Under the pieces are notes generated by a model that saw only the letters and a program-made list of their open reading frames with translations, searched no databases and was not told the DNA's origin. The translations under genes were made by a program, and so were the position numbers. A stretch of 64,000 nucleotides of DNA from Acestrorhynchus altus (Eukaryota; Chordata; Actinopteri; Characiformes; Acestrorhynchidae). Numbering within the stretch: position 1 is the first letter of the stretch; every line of letters starts with the position of its first letter. Location of the stretch: the NCBI GenBank assembly GCA_034509495.1, contig CM067523.1, positions 5,333,996-5,397,995 on the forward strand, read 5' to 3'. This document shows, piece after piece, positions 24,201 through 38,058 of the stretch.

Positions 24201-27200
24201 CTTTGCTTAACTGTCACTGGTCACAGGCCTAGGTCAGCATTCGTTTATGTTGCACACATGCAAAAAACATATCTCTCAGGTCTCAGAGACTAATACCTTT
24301 TGTAAACACTCATGGAAAATGAACCCTCCATTCATCAACTCTGCTTTTCTGTATCTGTTTGATTGAGATCTGTAATCCTCTGCTACTCACAGCACAGCTT
24401 GTTTGGCTTGAGCATGTCTCGACGTCCCTGCACTCACTTTGCCCAGCACTCATATAGTCATGGGTATAACCCTAAAAAGGCATACTGTAAGTCAAGTGAA
24501 GTGGACAATGCGTTTGGCTTGGCAGCGTGGCCGGCCGGATTGTTGAGAGCGCACAGGGATCTGCTGGAATGCCAGCTGTGTCCATGAGGCGTTGAGTGAG
24601 CAATAATTGTATTCCTAGGGTGCTTTGTAAATGGCTCTGTGTGATGAACCCACCCTTTCTCTAACATTTATTTACCTTTCGGCCCCACTAATTCAGCAGC
24701 TCATTTCAGGCAATAATAACCGTCCATCCAATATTTATGTTCACAAGCTTAATTTATTTTCACTGGGCTTTAAATGAGGTGTTTCATAGTTGGGCTTCTA
24801 TTTAACCAAGTGCAAACACATTTGTGTATCTCACGGTATAACATACAGTTATACATTTGTCACATTGCCTGAAGTGAGAATGCTTGTGCTTACCCATTTG
24901 CCCTTCCAGCCCTGTAACCTCAGGTTTTTAACCAAACGAATGCCTGTTCTGTTCAGTTCTAATGTTTCTTCTTCTTGCTCCCTCCCCGTTCCCGTCTCTG
25001 TCTCTCGGTGTAGGCTTTGGCCAGTATGAGTTTGAACACTCAGCCCATTCTAAACTTTGAGAAGTTCCAGGAGGGCCAAGAGCTGCCCCTGCTTCCCCCA
25101 GGACGTGATAAGTCCTCCCCCTCTTCCACAGAGTTTAACCCTCTCATCTATGGCAATGACGTTGACTCCGTGGATGTGGCCACAAGGTCAGTTTCAGAAT
25201 TAAACCCTGTCCTAACTGCCGATGTCCCCTCATCTGTTTTTTTGGTAAGATGTGAAGTGGCATCAGTGGGGCATCAAATACTCTTAAGAATGCTCATAAC
25301 TTGCTGCAAGGACAAAGCACTGGGTGTTTGTGCCAAACCATTTTTTTTAAAAACATTGATGATAATAGGAATAGGTACACTCAGTGGTAGAAATGCACCA
25401 AGGAATTGTTGGAATGGGATGAAACTTATATGTGTGAAGGTAATGTTGATATAAGTAAGTGATTACAATATTAGAGTGAAAGGATAAATGTAGAAAACTG
25501 TACAGTTGAAAGGAGGCTCTTGTACCCTGTTGGGCTGCCTCTAGCCTGGATACAAGATGAAATACAGTTGGACATGGAGATGTACAGGCTCCCTATGGCA
25601 CATATGCCCACAGATGTTGGAGCTGTTCCTGTAGATCCTGCTCACTCATAGTTTACCAAAGCTTGCATCCCAGCTGTCCCATATACGCTTGTTTGCCAGT
25701 AAATCTGGCAACTCGGCTGGACAAGAAAGTGGTTCAATCTGGCAGAGACATTCTGCACACAAGTAGAGAGAGTGGAAAGTAGAGTAGAGAGCGTGGAAAG
25801 CTTCATATATTTTGGAGGTTACATCTCGCAAGATCTGACATGGTCTTGCCACGCCAATATCCTAGCAGAGAAAGCACGACAGCATCTCTACTACCTCAGA
25901 CGCCTTTAAACTTTAGACTGCTCTCCAAGAAACTGCGGAACAACTTCTCCTGCACTATTGAGAGCATCCTTACAGGGAACTCTGTGGCCTGGTTTGGAAA
26001 CAGCCCCAAACAGGACAGACAGACCCTGCAGAGAGGGGTGTGCTCTGCTGAGAGCATCATGAGCAACACTTCCAGATCTGCAGACTATCCATAACAAGCA
26101 GTGCTGGTCGAAAGCCATGAAGATTGTGAAGGACTTCAGCCATCCTAACAAAGGGCTCTTTGACTAAGCTTCTGTCAGGCTATTCAGAGTCTCAACCAGA
26201 CCCTTAAACCAGACTTTAAATTCCACATCTCACAAATGGACTCTCATATGTCAGTTACTAATGCTCTTACACAGCATCATGTAGCAACCAATTTGCACAT
26301 CTGCGCTTTATACAACACTTCTTATGGTTCTACACTGACTGCAGCTTATTCACACTTATTAATACATCTGCACCATCTACCTCCTTACAAAGTTGCTTTT
26401 GTTACTTTAGATTTATATATATATTTTATTCTCAGGAATAGTGTTCTTTTAATCTTTTATCTTGTAAATACAGAGACATATTTATTCTCCCCCTTTTCCC
26501 TACTTCCCTTATTTATCTGCGTTTTCACTACATGTTGTACTGTGTATAACTACATGCGTGACAAATAAACCAACTGTGAAACCTGGGAAAACCTTGCTGT
26601 GTGTGACCATTGTCCTGCTGAAAAATGCCAGGTGGAAGTCCTGCCATGAGAGGCAATGTATGTGGCCACAGGATGTCCTGCATATGTCACTGATCAGGAA
26701 GTGTCCCTCATATTCAAGTAGCCTCCATACTCAACCCTGACTATTGTGCAACCCCAAACAGAACTTGGAATCAGTGCTTAAGACAATACGGTTCAAGTCT
26801 GTAGATGTCTAGGGACATGGACATGAGTGCAGCGACACTGAATATCCTGCTTCTCCTAGTCCAATCATTAGTTTTCTCAAAGTGTGTCAACTAGGCAAAA
26901 TGTCTTCACGTTTGTCAATAAGCATGGGTAGCAGTCAGCAATCCTTCACCTACACTAGCCAAAAGTAGCCTTTGAGAGCCTTTTTATAGGGCAGTGTGGG
27001 AAGAAATTCTATGCCTGCTTGTGCCAAGACCCAGTGCCTAATCAGTCCACACCTGTAATCATATGCATGCAGAGTTTTTTAGTGATTGGCTGGATGCTTT
27101 AATTATTTGTCTAAATATAAATTGTATGTTCTCTGAATGCCACAAACCTTTTTTTTTTTTTAATCTGCATTCAGTTTATGTCCGTCATGTAACGTTTTCT

Positions 27201-30045
27201 GTTATTGGCACAGGGTGGCGATGGTAAGGTTCTTCAACTCTCCAAACGTTCTGCAAGGGTTCCAGATGCACACTCGCACACTGCGGCTTTTCCCACGGCC
27301 TGTGGTTGCATTTCAGGCAACATCCTTCTTGGCTTCCCGGCCAAGACGCACTGGCTTTGCTGACAAACTCTCACACACACAAGCTGTGGAGTATTATGGG
27401 GAATGGGCTCTAAATCCCACTAATCTGGCCTTCCAAAGGATCCATAACAGTAAGAGAAGACAAACCTTCATCTTACAGTAGTAAACCTTAATACCCCACT
27501 GTTCATATATATTCCAGTATCATAAAAATGCTCTCCTTGTTTTAAAACTTTTCTTGGCTGTGTGTGTGTTCCAGATGTGTTTGACCCTTCTCTAATTGGC
27601 GATAAACCCAAATGGTACGCTCACCAGTTGCAGCCAGTGTTCTACCGTGTGTATGATGGAAACTCCCAGCTCGCAGAGGCCATTAGTGGACCACTGGAGG
27701 AGGATGCAAATGACTCAGACCCTACAGATGATAGGTTGGTAGTCTGTCTGTGCTGCTCTCACGTTTGTCTCACTAGCTTCTGCTTGTGAGGCTGAATCAT
27801 ATATTTTATATATATATTTTTGTCTCACGTTGTGAACTGGATGTTTCTTAATTTACATCTGTACATGTGCTTGTTGTAGTGGCAGTGATAGCGAGGCATA
27901 TGATGACTCTAGCTCTTCCTACTCATCCCTTGGAGATTTTGTGAATGAGATGATCAAAGGGGACATACAGGGAGACACACCAAGTTAGTCGTACTTGCCT
28001 TTTCTCTGGTCTTTTAACTTTCTTCCTCACTTTCTATTTTTGTTTCGTCCTAATTGGAAATCTGTCTCCCTTTCCTTCATGGTCTCTTGTAGATGTGGAT
28101 CCCTTGACCCATGCAGCTCTTGAAGACGCTAATGAGGTGGAGATCCATGACTTCCAGGAGTACAAAGAAGAGAGTGGGGAGCGAGGGCCAGAAACAGAAG
28201 GCCCTCCTGAGGCTACAGACAGCCAACCACTTCGCTCCAGCTCTAGCACCACGGCCAGCTCCAGTCCCAGCACTGTCATCCAGGGAGTCAATCATGTCAG
28301 TAGTGTTATTAGTTTAAGTATAGTGTCATTGAGTTTGAGGTGAATGCATGTGCATTAATTTGCCGTTAAAGTGAATCACCTCTTTCCTGTGGCTATGGAT
28401 GTTTTTGAGTAACCAGTTTAATGAATTTTTGTGACTTTTGTATAAACTTTTAATTATAAAGTAATAAACATTGTCACACTTCTTCCTAGAATGATGTGAG
28501 TTAAATATAATGCACAAGTTATGTTTATGTCCTGTACATTTTTATATATTTTTTTTTAAAAGGAGCCTGTAGAGCCTGTTGAGTTGGAGGCATCGGCTAG
28601 TGCAGCACTACAGAACTCTGTCCCTGGATTGGTTCCTCCAGCGTTCACAAGACCCACCCTGGAGCCAGCCCCTACTGACTTGACCAGTAAGACGCGGGAG
28701 TACGATAACCCGTATTTTGAGCCCCAGTATGGCTTCCCTGCAGAAGAGGAGGCTGACAGTGAGGAACAGGAGGAGAGCTACACACCTCGTTTCAACCAAA
28801 ACTTAAATGGAAACAAGTATGTTTGATGCCCACATATTAATAAACTAAAAATAATGTTAAGTGATCTTATAGTTCTGGATGACATTATAGGCCACAACCA
28901 ATAGCATCTGGGGCCTGGGAAACACCCCAAATACCACGGTAATATGTGCAGTGCTGTGTAAAGCAGTCAAACATGATTCATTTTCCTTAAAAAGCAATTC
29001 ACTTAAATTACTAAGCATAGAAAAAACACATCACTGACCCAGATATTGGGTTGCAGTGGCAGTCATTAGCCCCGCAGCCTAATACTGATCAGTCAGAGTC
29101 AGACCCCAGCTACATGCAGGTCAAGCCAAAATACACATGGATGGAGCACCGAATATGCACTGGATGGCTTCTGTGGCATTTACTGTGATTTAATTCACTT
29201 CGAAATGAGTTAATTGTAGCTGTTTTCTGAATTGAGTTGCTCACTGACAATGATCTAGGACTTCAATTAACTAGTGATTGTATGTGTATATAGGCCATCC
29301 CGTCCTTTGAGGCCCAGCAGCCTGAAACTACCGGGCGAATCTGATGGAGAGGGCGACTCCAAGAACAGCTCACCCAACTCCACCATCTCCAACAACAGCA
29401 GCGATGGTTTTGGAGGACTGATGTCTTTTGCCAGTGAGTGTACCAGTCTCATTATAGTGTTTGTGAGTTTGGAATGATAAACCTGGACATTGTTACTCAA
29501 TTTGTCTTTGTTTTTCTCTTTCCCTATTTCCTCTCTGTCTCAAATTCTCAAATTGTTGTCTTTCTAAACTCCATATGAGCCTCTTTGCTCCAAGAGCCAA
29601 GATTGTGGTTCTGCTTCTGTTCTGAATATTCAGTAAATCATGCAGAATTTCTTCTAGCATGCTCTGCAGCCACTCTGCCCAACTGTTATTTTACCATTAT
29701 CCCAAACATATGAGCACACGTGCCTCTGAGTTAAAATGTGCATTGTGTGTGTGTGTAGGTAACTTATATAAGAACCACGGCACCAGCTTCAGTCTATCCA
29801 GCCTGGCTCTCCCTAATAAAGCTGCTAGAGAGAAGAACACTCCCTTCCCCAGTCTTAAAGGTATAGTACAGTTTCCGTGTGCCTAAAGGTCCTGCTACCT
29901 TCCTATTGTCCCTGCCCTTTCATCTGCACAGCCAATCATCTTTCACCGTCTGTCATCCATCCATTCTGAATGTCTCCACTTCTGTCTGTCTGTCTCTGTT
30001 TATCTGGTCAGTTCTTATATTGTCCCTCTATTTTTGCCTGCTTGT

Positions 30046-30107
<62 letters not shown>

Positions 30108-33100
30108 AGATTACAGAGAGACTAAAAATACAAACAATAACCAATATGTAATATATGAAGGTGTATAATATGAATATAGTTACACGGCATATCATGGACC
30201 TGCTGTAAATGACAGGCAACCAATAGACAATTGCACGCTTTCTCCTCTGGTTAGGGTAGTGGCGACTCAGAGTTGTGTAATGACTTTTAAAGACCTGTTT
30301 ACAGTTTTTTTCTGATTATTCTTTGTTCTCTTTTCCTCTCTATTTGACTTTTATTTTGTGAATTTATTTCTTTAATATTAAAGAATGGTTTAATTTTGAC
30401 TTAGACGATGAGACGGATCAAGGTTGGTAGGAATGTTGCTTGGTTCCTTTTTACTCTCCTCATTTATTAACCAGACTCTGAGGTGCTCCTCTGGAAGTGA
30501 ACCATGAGCTGAGTGATGCCTTCTTTTTCCACATCCAATCAAAAATCTGCCACTAGTGCAATTCGAATGGGGATCAGTTTTCCAGGCATATGTCACAGGG
30601 CATATGTATGTTTTCGTAAAGCAATGCGACAATGGATGCTACTGTCACAATTTTGTGTCTTTCAGATCATTGCAAAACCTTGCATGTCCAAAATCGCAAC
30701 TTTACAACACAAGGAAAAAACTAACTTGAGCTTGAAGTTTGTGTGAACCTGTTTTAATGTGCTTGGAACTGTATCTCTGCTTAGAATGTCCACAGAAATT
30801 CTAGAAGAAATGTATATCACAATGTCAGTATCAAATTGGGAGTAAAGATACATATTTTAGATATGTCATATATAAAAATTTTGTTATATTTGTAACATAT
30901 CACCAACCAATGCATTAAAGTGCCACACAAAACTACATAAACTATGTTTTTTTATTTCTTATTACAGTTTTTAACATTCAGTGTTTTACACTTGATGTAG
31001 GCCAGTGCTGAGAATAAAGGTAAAATCAGTTAATAATATTAGTGATTAATTCTACAATCAGTTTTATAGTAAGTACAAACAACTTTACACGTGTGGCTTT
31101 GTGCCACGCATAAAAGATGCTGACCATGTAAAACAAATCCCATTCGAATTGTACTTTTGTCAGAAAAACGAAGGCATTAAGGAAGCACTTGGTCACTTTC
31201 TTAGCCAGCATCAGTCAAATTTGTTTTTGACCTTCATTTTTTGTTGATTTATGATTTTGAATGAACTGTGTTTATTGCTCAGACGATGGTGATGAGAGTC
31301 CTGACAGTCCTGGTATGTTTCATATCTGTAACCTGCCCTGAATGTGTGCCGGTTTGCTGTGTAGTCCCTAATCTCTGAGAGAATCAGATCTTTGCCTTAT
31401 TCTCTCTGTCCGAACTAGGCTGTTGATTAGCCTGAGCGATATACCTCTGTGTGTATGTGGTGAAGGGTATATCCACACTTCCTTTCTGTCTCTTCCTAAC
31501 CTCTGTGTGTGTGTTGGTGTTGATGGCTGAGTGTATACAGAGGAAGACTGGTACACACATGTTGAAAGATAAGCCCTTATTGATTTTATGATTTCCCCTT
31601 GCACTCCTTTGTGGTGTGTAGTGTCGTTTTCTTGGCCCATGTTTGTACGCTTTTTTCCATTTGACCTCTCCATGCTCCTCCCACAATTTTATATGGAGAA
31701 ACTGTCAGTAGGTTGGACAGAATTTACAGAAGATTGAAAAAGGAGTGGCAGGTGATCAATGTTCAGTAAAGCCAGTCTTTGCACCAGTTGCTATGAAAGA
31801 ACATCAGTGGATGGAGCACGGTTGGTCAGTTCCACTTTAATGTGCTGGCTGAAGTGAGAAATTATGCTGGCATTGAGTTTAGTCATGGAACTTGAAGGGC
31901 CCCCTGAATCCTGCTGAATGCACCAGTTGTACCAGTAGAAGAGGCTTGGTGGCAGCAGTAGTGAATGCGATTGTGAGTGTTTGGAGCTTTTGATCCTTGT
32001 GACACAGTTTTGCACGAAGGAGAAAAATGAGCTTTAAAACTCAGCAAAGCCAGTAAACATCCAAGCCCCCTGTTAAATCTGATGGCCATTAAAAACATTA
32101 CATTTCCAATAATATAATAATTCATTTAAGCTGTTACAAATAGTTATGTTTAATTAGGTACCTTAAATGAAAGATGGCCATCTAAACTTTAGTATTCAAA
32201 TGAACCCTCTTCCTGAATAATGAAAAGAGCTGTAGCTGTTTTGCTACATATTCCTTCCTGTAGTAGTAAAGGGTCCATATGATGGCCAACCAAATTTTCT
32301 TATGCTCTTTCCATGGTGTGTGAGAACACAAGTGGGGTGGAGGGATACAGAGTAGAGGAGGAGCTGAGAGCAGGGCCTAGAGTCAAGCAAGGGAGCAGAA
32401 TCTGCAGAATTCCAACCGAATGTTTATTAATAATTTGAAAACTCTGCATGAACGATATCACCTCAGACCATGTCGCACACTTTTTGTGTCCTGTTAGCAA
32501 TATATCGCCCAGCCCTAGTGCACTCTCTAGTCCATATGTGGAAACTAAGCTGAAAAAGTCTGTTTTGTATTCACTGATTTTATACCTAACAATTCAGCCT
32601 ACCACAGTTCACACAGCAGCCAAATGATTAAGGAATAAAGACAGCTAGGAGGATGACCCTGTAGAGAGTTACTGCCATGAGAATATGACTGTATGACTTT
32701 CTAGTCAATGTAAACATGAAACTATTGGCACCATTCATACTGCCGTGCATGGGTTAGAGGGCTATAAATCCCCTCGGCATTGAGGTGGTGAGAAGTGGAA
32801 CTATATTCTCTGGAATGATGTTGCTCCATCCAATACCTGTGGGGGAGATCACACAGCATCATAACCTCAATATTCTTATGTTTACATGTGGCTTCTGTTT
32901 TGATATGATTTCTTTTCTCAATACTAGATCAGTCTAATATCCAGCTGATGACTTGGTTTCAGCTATGTATATCTGTGCCATACAGTCTTCACATATTCCT
33001 ACAATGGGAATTTTATTGCCTGGCTGCTCCCCCTGTAAATATCCTCACTTTTTACTGTTTGAACTAGAAGCTAAAACATTCAATTAAATTCACTTTCTTT

Positions 33101-36100
33101 GTTCTATATAAATGAAGCGAAAATGAACTCACTACGCTGTTCTTTTGTGTTCACCCTTATCTGATCGTTTCCACTGTAGGTCCACCTGTTCCCAGTTATC
33201 AGTTTAATTGACTATAAGCTGAGGGAGCAAAATGTTCTTTGCATTGAAGGATCTGAAAAACCATTAGTTACAGTCCCCCAAGACCTGGTGTAAGGGAGAG
33301 CTGTACTGGAATGTATTGAAGCTCCCTAGCCTCTCTGTTCTGTCACTTTCCTCTCTTTCACACACACTTTCTCCTGCTCTCTTTCTGTTCACTTTCCTCT
33401 TTCTTGCTCTCTCACACTCACTCTCTTTGTCTCTCTCTGCTGGTTTTCTCTGCACTGCTTTATACATGTGTCCAGTGTTTGTGGTTGTGGGTTGATGTTT
33501 GGACTGGTTCTGTCTGGGCCGGTGTTGCTCTCTGTCCCTTTTTAACCCCCCTTTTTGCACTAATTATGGCTTCTGTGTCCAGTATTTGGGTTAAATTCTC
33601 TAATGGAGATTATAACAGAGGTCGGCCCGGGGAGCGGAGAAGGTGGGTTCCACCCTTTGCTGCGTGAGCTGCATGCTTCTCCAAAGCCAGTCAACTACAT
33701 CTCCCAGCATCCTCTTCTTCCACCATTGCTTTTTGTCGTGCCTCTGAGTCACTTGGTCGTTCGTCACTGTGGTTGTGCCATTTATTAATCTACTCATTCA
33801 TGCCTGTAAGCCACCCAGTCTGTTGTGTTGTTTAAGGGTTGGGCCCATAATTTTAGAGTGACAAAAGGTTTTGATGTTGATGTTGAAAATGCTGATAAAG
33901 TTAAATTGCTTTTGTTTATTTAAATGTGGTTATGGTTTGTGCATTTAATTATTATATATTTAATGGTTTTCTAGCATTGCACCAGACTGTTATGTTCAAG
34001 ACTGACAGCCTGCAATAGATAATGAGTAATAGGTGTGAATAGATGTTTGAATTGGATTAATTCAGCATCATCTAGCATCATTCAGTATCATTTAGACAGA
34101 AGTAAATTTACTGCCAACAATCTTTTGGTTCTCTTGGTGTTTTATTCTTAGCCATTTACTTTTAAAATGATGATATTTGGCTGAATATCTTATTCAGAGT
34201 GACTTATATTTAAATCATGTTACACAGGTAGGAGAATATAGTGTTAAGAGTCTTGCCCGAGGACTCGTATTGATGTAGAGTGATGTGCTCACCCAGAGAA
34301 AGCATCCAATCCTAGTCTGCGATGGGGAATGTGGAAAGCTGTATTGTTACTCACTATGCCAGCTGCCACAAGCACATATTAGGTGGGCGTTTTCACATTT
34401 GCAGGGTATGTGAACAGTAAATCCAGTCCGATGTCCACAGCTGTGTTCACACAGCAGATAAAGGTGATCCAGATCTGACCTTTTTCATAATTTTCATGGT
34501 TTCAGTGGTGGGATAGTGAGGTAACAGACCTCATCAATATTTGGGGAGATGTCTCTGTTCAAACTAAATTAAAATGCATAACCAAGATCAAGATAAAGCA
34601 TTGATTGTTATATTTGTAGACAGATTGCTGACAAGCAAATGACCATCTCGCTGAAAAGGTGAGAGAGACTCATTTTCATGAGTTAAAAGTGAAATAATGA
34701 AAACTATAAGTAAGTGCAGATGTTATTGGACATGGCATGGGGAAAAGATGAGTGCAGCATTATGAACAATCAGATCCTGATTAATATAATCAGCATCTTA
34801 AATTTAAATAAGTTGCTTAAAATGCAGATTCTACAGTTTCGTTAAAAGAGATTTTGTAGACTCATTTTTAGGGGGTGGGGATGTAGATCTTGTCTTGCAT
34901 TTCTCCTATGTGGCCTTCTGTGAATAATACTTTACAAAATGAAGCCTCACACTTTGAATTTAATACCAGTATATTGATTATTGTCAATGCCAGGGTTTTT
35001 TTCTTTTTGATTGATGCTGGGAGTGGGTGCTTACTAAAAGACCTGAATATAATCACTGAGATGGGGAAAGGTCCAAACCTTCTAACGATGCACACACTAC
35101 CGGCAGCTTTAGTAGTTTGTCTTTTTTAGAGCTGGTCTGAAATGCTCTGTAGACCTTCCTCAGAAAGACTTTACAGTGTTTCAAATCGTCCTGTTGCACA
35201 AGAAGAAATATTCCAACAATAATCACTACTACCATCTCATAAGGTAAAATAGAGCATGACTTGATAGACAGGGGCCCAACCCATCATGTGATCTACTCAT
35301 GCAACAAAAAGTGTGTAATTTCACAGTAACACACTTCTCTACACAGCGCGTGTATGCAGTTGAATGCTGACAGTACAAAGCGTGTCCTCACGAATGTGCT
35401 TTGTGCATGTGATCAGGGCAGATGCATACACACCAACTGTACATACAGAGTTGTGTGGTTTGATCATCCCTACGGGTTTTGTCGTCCTCCTTTTCATTTT
35501 CGTTCCTTCTCTGCATGAGTCACATGATGTGTCGATCTTGTTGCCATGCAGAGTGTTCCTTCGCTCACTTTGTTTCTCCACTTGTTTGTCTCGCTGTGTT
35601 CTTTTCCTGTGTGTGTGTGTTTTTGTGTGTATTAAAGCGAGAGTTGTAACCATACCTGTAGTCTGATCTCCAGGCTGCTCCTTACCTTCTGTCCTTCTGT
35701 AATGTTCAGCCAGCATCATCAACCATGTAATACCCCCACTGCAGTGTGCGAGAGTGGATCTGAATAGAAAGCCCTGTGTTTGTGCCTTTCTAATTAGACT
35801 GAATCTTGTTTGAAATATCTGCTTGACAAAGCAAAGTGTTCTGAAAAGGCTTCTGTAAAACTGCTGTGGAGTGTGCTGTTTTTGCGTGGTGTGGACTTGT
35901 TATACTGCTGTGAAATGATTGTGTGTGTTTTGCTTGAGTAAGGAAAATTGAATTCTGTGTATCTGTGAGCAGGGTAAGTATATACTTAATTGTATGTTTG
36001 TGCGTGAGCTGATGTTCTCTCGATTATCATGCAGACTTGATGAACTGTGTGTTCCTCACAGGTGCCCGTGCCCCACGTGCATTGGTGGATCAAAAATCCT

Positions 36101-38014
36101 CGGTCATAAAGCACAGTCCTACAGTAAAGAGGGAGCCTCCTTCACCCCAGGGCCGAGCCAATAATACCAGGTAAAACATACAGACTGAAAAAAATATTAA
36201 TTCCCTGGTAGCTTCTGGTGCTTTTCATCTCTCTGTATCTGTTATTCGTCAATAGATCATCATTTAAACCAGTATACCACTGGTTAAACACTACAAAATA
36301 AGCAGAATTAACACTGCTGCAGCCTTCAGGGAAATCAGCTCTGATGAGGAAACAGACTGTGAGAGTTGTATGGTATGATGATGCTGTGATGAATTAGTAT
36401 TTCATCACAGACGTGCTGTTATTAACGATAACATAGTGTCCTATTGGTTTTGTACAACATTTCGGACAATAAATAAAGTACGAAATTAATAAACTGAGGG
36501 GTGAACATCCCATTTAATGTTTTAATGTTAGCATTTCCTTCTGCTGAATCTTTGTTCCTTAAGTAGAAGCTTGTTGCTACATCACAGTAACAGTAAGTCC
36601 ATTCACTGTGAATGTGAAATGGGCTCTCTTCCTGTTTGTGAGCCTTATTTCGAACCGTTTAATGCATTTCCACCAACAAAAATAAGCTCCAGAACCTGAA
36701 AGGTTTGTTTGCAGTGGAAACTGAAGTAGTAAATTAGTAGCTTTTCAGCCGATGTGGACATGTCTAGTTGTACAGGAGTAATGACATGCCATCCACCTCG
36801 CATGGTGTTGTTTTGTAAATCTTCATATTGCCAAAAGTTGATCCATGTTTGATCCATGTTTGCTTTGTGGAGAAAAACAAACATCTGTAACAGCATAATT
36901 GCTCACATGTAGTCTATACGCTCTGCCATCATCTCACTTCCATTTACTGATGCTGGCATATCTCTGCTTTATCCTCAGTTCCACTGAAACTGATGTAAAT
37001 GCATTCTGGTTCACTGAAAAGTACCACGGTTCTTATAAGTGTGAATCTTGAAATAGTTCAAGAAAAAAGGAGAGAGTTCTGTGGTGGAAAAGCACTGTCG
37101 GAGACACACAGACAAAGGCCTGTGTCAAATAATTTGTATTTTTGAACATGGTAACGCAGTTTATAGAAGCCGTTGTGAGAGTCCTCCTTAAACAGGTGCA
37201 GCTGGCCTGTAATCAGAAACTGGTGGATCAACCTCCAGGTCCACCACATAGTCTTGAACCTCTTCATTTACTTTTACTTTAAATAAGTTTGTTTACTTTA
37301 CTTAAACTCTTTTGCTCAATCATTTTGGACAGATGTGAGTGTGTGAATGTTCTTGTACTATATTATTTTAGTTTTTCAGCTCTCAGATGAGTGGTGTTTC
37401 TCTGATTTTTATTTAGTGAAATGACATCATCATGTAGCTCCTTCTTGTGATTCATTCTGTGGCATAATTTGCTCAAGACCGTACTCTATTGAGTCACATC
37501 CATATGGAAATCAAACCATTTCCACACAAACATCCCATGCACATGCTTTTTTAATTAAATCAAACACAGATTACAATTAGGCTCATTTTTTTAATATCTT
37601 GTTCAAATAGCTTCAAATATATTGATATGTAAGGCATATTGTTTAGCCCTACTTGTCACTGTGTTAATAGATTGTAAATTGTGTGCAGTTGTAAGTCATT
37701 AATTCCTGTCATTAAGTGATTTGTCATTTTTTTAAGCTGTAATTACTGTAATGGAAAACAATATCTCATTACATTTTCACAGCTCTTACAAGGCTGTTTC
37801 GCACATCTACAAATCTGTTTTGTCTTTTTTACACTAGAAACTTGCATGTGTCTCAAGTGATCACATCACACACAGTCATTAGTTCACACCTGGCTTTTTG
37901 TGCATCTTGACTGCATCTCGGCTGATCGCTTGGTCATTTTTTTAGTTTTACTTGGGCAAATTTAATAGTAATAATATTAATATTTTAAGTTATTTTTATT
38001 CTCCAAATGCCATT

Positions 38015-38058
<44 letters not shown>

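Larger units (their letters stand above)
21606..25013 (+). other. madd intron 7, two SINE copies and candidate extra exons
   Basis: It contains a GTTT microsatellite, two full-length-looking tRNA-derived SINEs, a 9-nt candidate microexon at 21871, an open GC-rich segment starting at 23325, and a pyrimidine-rich stretch at 23060-23210. No other gene is seen. Confidence 0.6.
29861..33582 (+). other. madd intron between exons 15 and 16
   Basis: It holds a 59-nt CT microsatellite, two candidate microexons and a repeat fragment at 32320-32515. No independent gene was found; the open frames here lack coding character. Confidence 0.6.

Noticed and set aside
33264..33560. 98-codon minus-strand Arg/Glu-rich frame
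   Set aside because: It is the reverse reading of a CT-rich intron stretch before exon 16.
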